A stretch of 8,149 nt of DNA from Candidatus Omnitrophota bacterium (GTDB lineage Bacteria > Omnitrophota > Gorgyraeia > Pluralincolimonadales > Pluralincolimonadaceae), in assembly GCA_020061685.1 (NCBI GenBank), contig JAGUXU010000004.1:1-8149 (forward strand). The letters are read 5' to 3'. Of this stretch, positions 6,859-8,149 are shown piece after piece; within the stretch, counting starts at the first letter, position 1, and each line of letters starts with the position of its first letter. The position numbers and the translations under genes were made by a program. Under the pieces are notes generated by a model, which worked only from the letters and a program-made list of their open reading frames with translations, was not told the DNA's origin and did not search any database.

Positions 6859-6991
6859 GCGAAAAACTCAAAGCGCAAAGCGTAAAGTTGAAACGTAAAA
6901 CTTAAAGTTTTTAAATATAAAGTTAGAAGTTCTGAATTTTAGTTTTGCGCTTTTCGCTTTACGTTTTACGGTAAAGTGAAGGTGGATTTTT
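6859..6991 (+). repeat. AT-rich intergenic inverted-repeat region
   Basis: The 133 nt between nfu and the NifS homologue are much richer in A+T than the genes around them and consist of repeated words such as AAAGCG, GTAAAG and GTAAAAC with their complements. Two perfect pairings stand out: AAAGCGCAAA (6870-6879) with TTTGCGCTTT (6944-6953), and CGTAAAG (6881-6887) with CTTTACG (6957-6963). GCGAAAA (6859-6865) also matches TTTTCGC (6951-6957). The pairings compete, so several stem-loops are possible. A central palindrome, AAAACTT and AAGTTTT around an A, lies at 6897-6911. No protein-coding content was seen. It may act as a terminator or mRNA processing element or be a dispersed intergenic repeat; a weak promoter (TATAAA at 6916-6921 without a good -35) cannot be excluded. 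Confidence 0.7.
6957..6976 (+). promoter_or_regulatory. Small stem-loop just before the ribosome binding site of the NifS homologue
   Basis: CTTTAC (6957-6962) and GTAAAG (6971-6976) can form a 6-bp stem with an 8-nt loop, ending one base before the ribosome binding region GAAGGTGGA (6978-6986). It competes with the longer pairings of the upstream repeat. An effect on translation is speculative. Confidence 0.3.
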
Positions 6992-8149
6992 ATGCGCAGA
7001 GTTTATCTTGACCATGTAGCGACGACACAGCCGCTTCCGGAAGTCGTTGAGGCGATGATGCCGTATCTAAGAGAGATCTACGGCAATCCCATGAGCCTTC
7101 ATGATGCCGGGGTGGAGGCAAAGCGCGCCTGCGAGGAGGCAAGAGGGAGAGTCGCCGCTCTGATAGGGGCCGGGCCCGAGGAGATAATATTTACTTCCTG
7201 CGGGACCGAGTCCAATAACATGGCTTTAAAAGGGGCGGCTTGGGCGAATACCTCAAAAGGGAAGCATATCGTGACCACGCAGATAGAGCATCACTCCGTC
7301 TTGAATGCCGCGAAGGCGCTCGAAGGGATGGGGTTTGAGGTCACGTATGTGCCCGTGGATAAATACGGCTTGGTCGATCCTAAAGAGGTCGATAAAGCGA
7401 TAAGGAAAGATACGGTCTTGGTCTCGGTGATGCATGCCAATAACGAGATCGGCACGATCGAACCGGTCGCCGAGATCTCGAAACTCGCGAAGGCAAAAGG
7501 TGTCCTTCTTCATACCGATGCCGTCGCGACAGCCGGCAATATCCCGGTAAACGTGAACGAACTGAACGCTGACTTCTTAAGCATAGCCGCGAGTCAATTC
7601 TACGGGCCGAAAGGCATAGGCGCGCTATACATAAGAAAAGGCGTCAGGATAACGCCGCTCTTGCACGGCGGATTCCAGGAAAAGGGCCTGCGGGCCGGCA
7701 CAGACAATGTCCCCGGTATAGTGGGGTTAGGCAAGGCCGCGGAACTCGCCGCGCGCGATTTAGATAAGAGAAAAAATCAGATCATCCCGCTCCGCGATAG
7801 ATTGATAAAAGGCCTGCTCGGCATAAAGAACGTCTACTTAAACGGCCATCCGGCCGGTCGCCTGCCCGGAAACGTCAATGTCAGCGTGGAATTTGTCGAA
7901 GGAGAATCCATGCTTCTTTTCCTTAATAACGCGGGTGTCATGGTAGCCAGCGGTTCAAGTTGTACTTCACAGGCGCTTAAGGTCTCGCATGTCCTGACGG
8001 CCATGGGAATGGAGCCGGCGTTAGCGCAGGGCTCGCTCTTATTCAGCCTCGGCACAGACAATACGGCGGAAGACATAGATTATGTCCTGGAGAAGATGCC
8101 GCCGATAGTGGATAATTTAAGAAGGATGTCGCCGCTTTATAAGGGATAA
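6992..8149 (+). CDS. NifS/IscS-family cysteine desulfurase homologue lacking the PLP lysine (probably inactive as desulfurase)
   Basis: This 385-residue class-V aminotransferase-fold protein is clearly of the NifS/IscS family: YLDHVATT (5-12), GTESNNMALKGAA (71-83), IEHHSVLNAAK (98-108), VSVMHANNEIGTIEPV (144-159), YGPKGIGALYIRKG (204-217), GLRAGTDNVPGIVG (232-245), ASGSSCTS (319-326) and MSPLY (379-383). The sulfur-accepting C324 is present, as are H100, D176 and T237, which correspond to PLP contacts in E. coli IscS. Key residues are lost. The family's SxHK becomes A199-A-S201-Q202, so the PLP Schiff-base lysine is glutamine. The Gln that contacts the PLP ring is A179. The substrate-binding Arg of SIRFSLG is L350. 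The reading frame is intact and of normal length. The start ATG 6992 follows GAAGGTGGA (6978-6986); the TAA stop ends the window. A. fulgidus IscS, which also lacks the lysine, is a known parallel. A non-catalytic Fe-S assembly role is inferred. Confidence 0.9.
   Translation: MRRVYLDHVATTQPLPEVVEAMMPYLREIYGNPMSLHDAGVEAKRACEEARGRVAALIGAGPEEIIFTSCGTESNNMALKGAAWANTSKGKHIVTTQIEHHSVLNAAKALEGMGFEVTYVPVDKYGLVDPKEVDKAIRKDTVLVSVMHANNEIGTIEPVAEISKLAKAKGVLLHTDAVATAGNIPVNVNELNADFLSIAASQFYGPKGIGALYIRKGVRITPLLHGGFQEKGLRAGTDNVPGIVGLGKAAELAARDLDKRKNQIIPLRDRLIKGLLGIKNVYLNGHPAGRLPGNVNVSVEFVEGESMLLFLNNAGVMVASGSSCTSQALKVSHVLTAMGMEPALAQGSLLFSLGTDNTAEDIDYVLEKMPPIVDNLRRMSPLYKG

Noticed and set aside
6992..8149. NifS homologue as a pseudogene.
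   Set aside because: The frame is intact over 385 codons, the length is normal, structural motifs and C324 are preserved, and the changes are concentrated at active-site positions. This suggests altered function rather than decay.

Overview
The window comes from a bacterial chromosome with tightly packed genes, all on the + strand. The envelope is diderm: a periplasmic adaptor and a TolC-type outer-membrane factor sit in one operon. Base composition is moderate. ATA, AGG and AGA codons are frequent, and many junctions are 4-nt overlaps. This style, together with the AT-rich intergenic repeats built from AAAGCG/GTAAAG words, recalls uncultured diderm lineages such as Omnitrophota. That assignment is an impression, not a result. 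No tRNA, rRNA, CRISPR array, insertion sequence or other sign of recent transfer was seen.

Layout. (1) Positions 1-648 hold the C-terminal third of a Cu+-type P1B ATPase (CopA-like), cut by the left edge. (2) A near-consensus sigma-70 promoter (652-679) and a perfect palindromic operator (684-705) start an apparently seven-gene operon from 716 to 6547. It encodes a TetR-family repressor, an HlyD-family adaptor, an ABC ATPase, a single ABC-2 permease, a TolC-like outer-membrane factor, the queuosine enzyme QueH and a small zinc-ribbon membrane protein. The first five form a complete self-regulated efflux pump: inner-membrane ABC exporter, periplasmic adaptor and outer-membrane channel. The repressor probably binds the operator over the transcription start and is released by the exported compound. 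(3) A 74-nt gap with a possible promoter and a small palindrome leads into an Nfu-type Fe-S protein (6622-6858). (4) An AT-rich stretch of imperfect inverted repeats (6859-6991) separates Nfu from a NifS/IscS homologue (6992-8149), whose stop codon is the last codon of the window.

The most interesting object is the NifS/IscS homologue. Its fold-level motifs and the sulfur-carrying cysteine (C324) are intact. The PLP-binding lysine is glutamine (Q202), and the neighbouring PLP-contact positions and the substrate-binding arginine are also replaced. It is probably unable to carry out PLP-dependent cysteine desulfuration. It resembles the reported case of Archaeoglobus fulgidus IscS, which lacks the lysine and was proposed to supply a cysteine ligand for cluster assembly. 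Its position after an Nfu gene suggests a structural or regulatory Fe-S role rather than a catalytic one.
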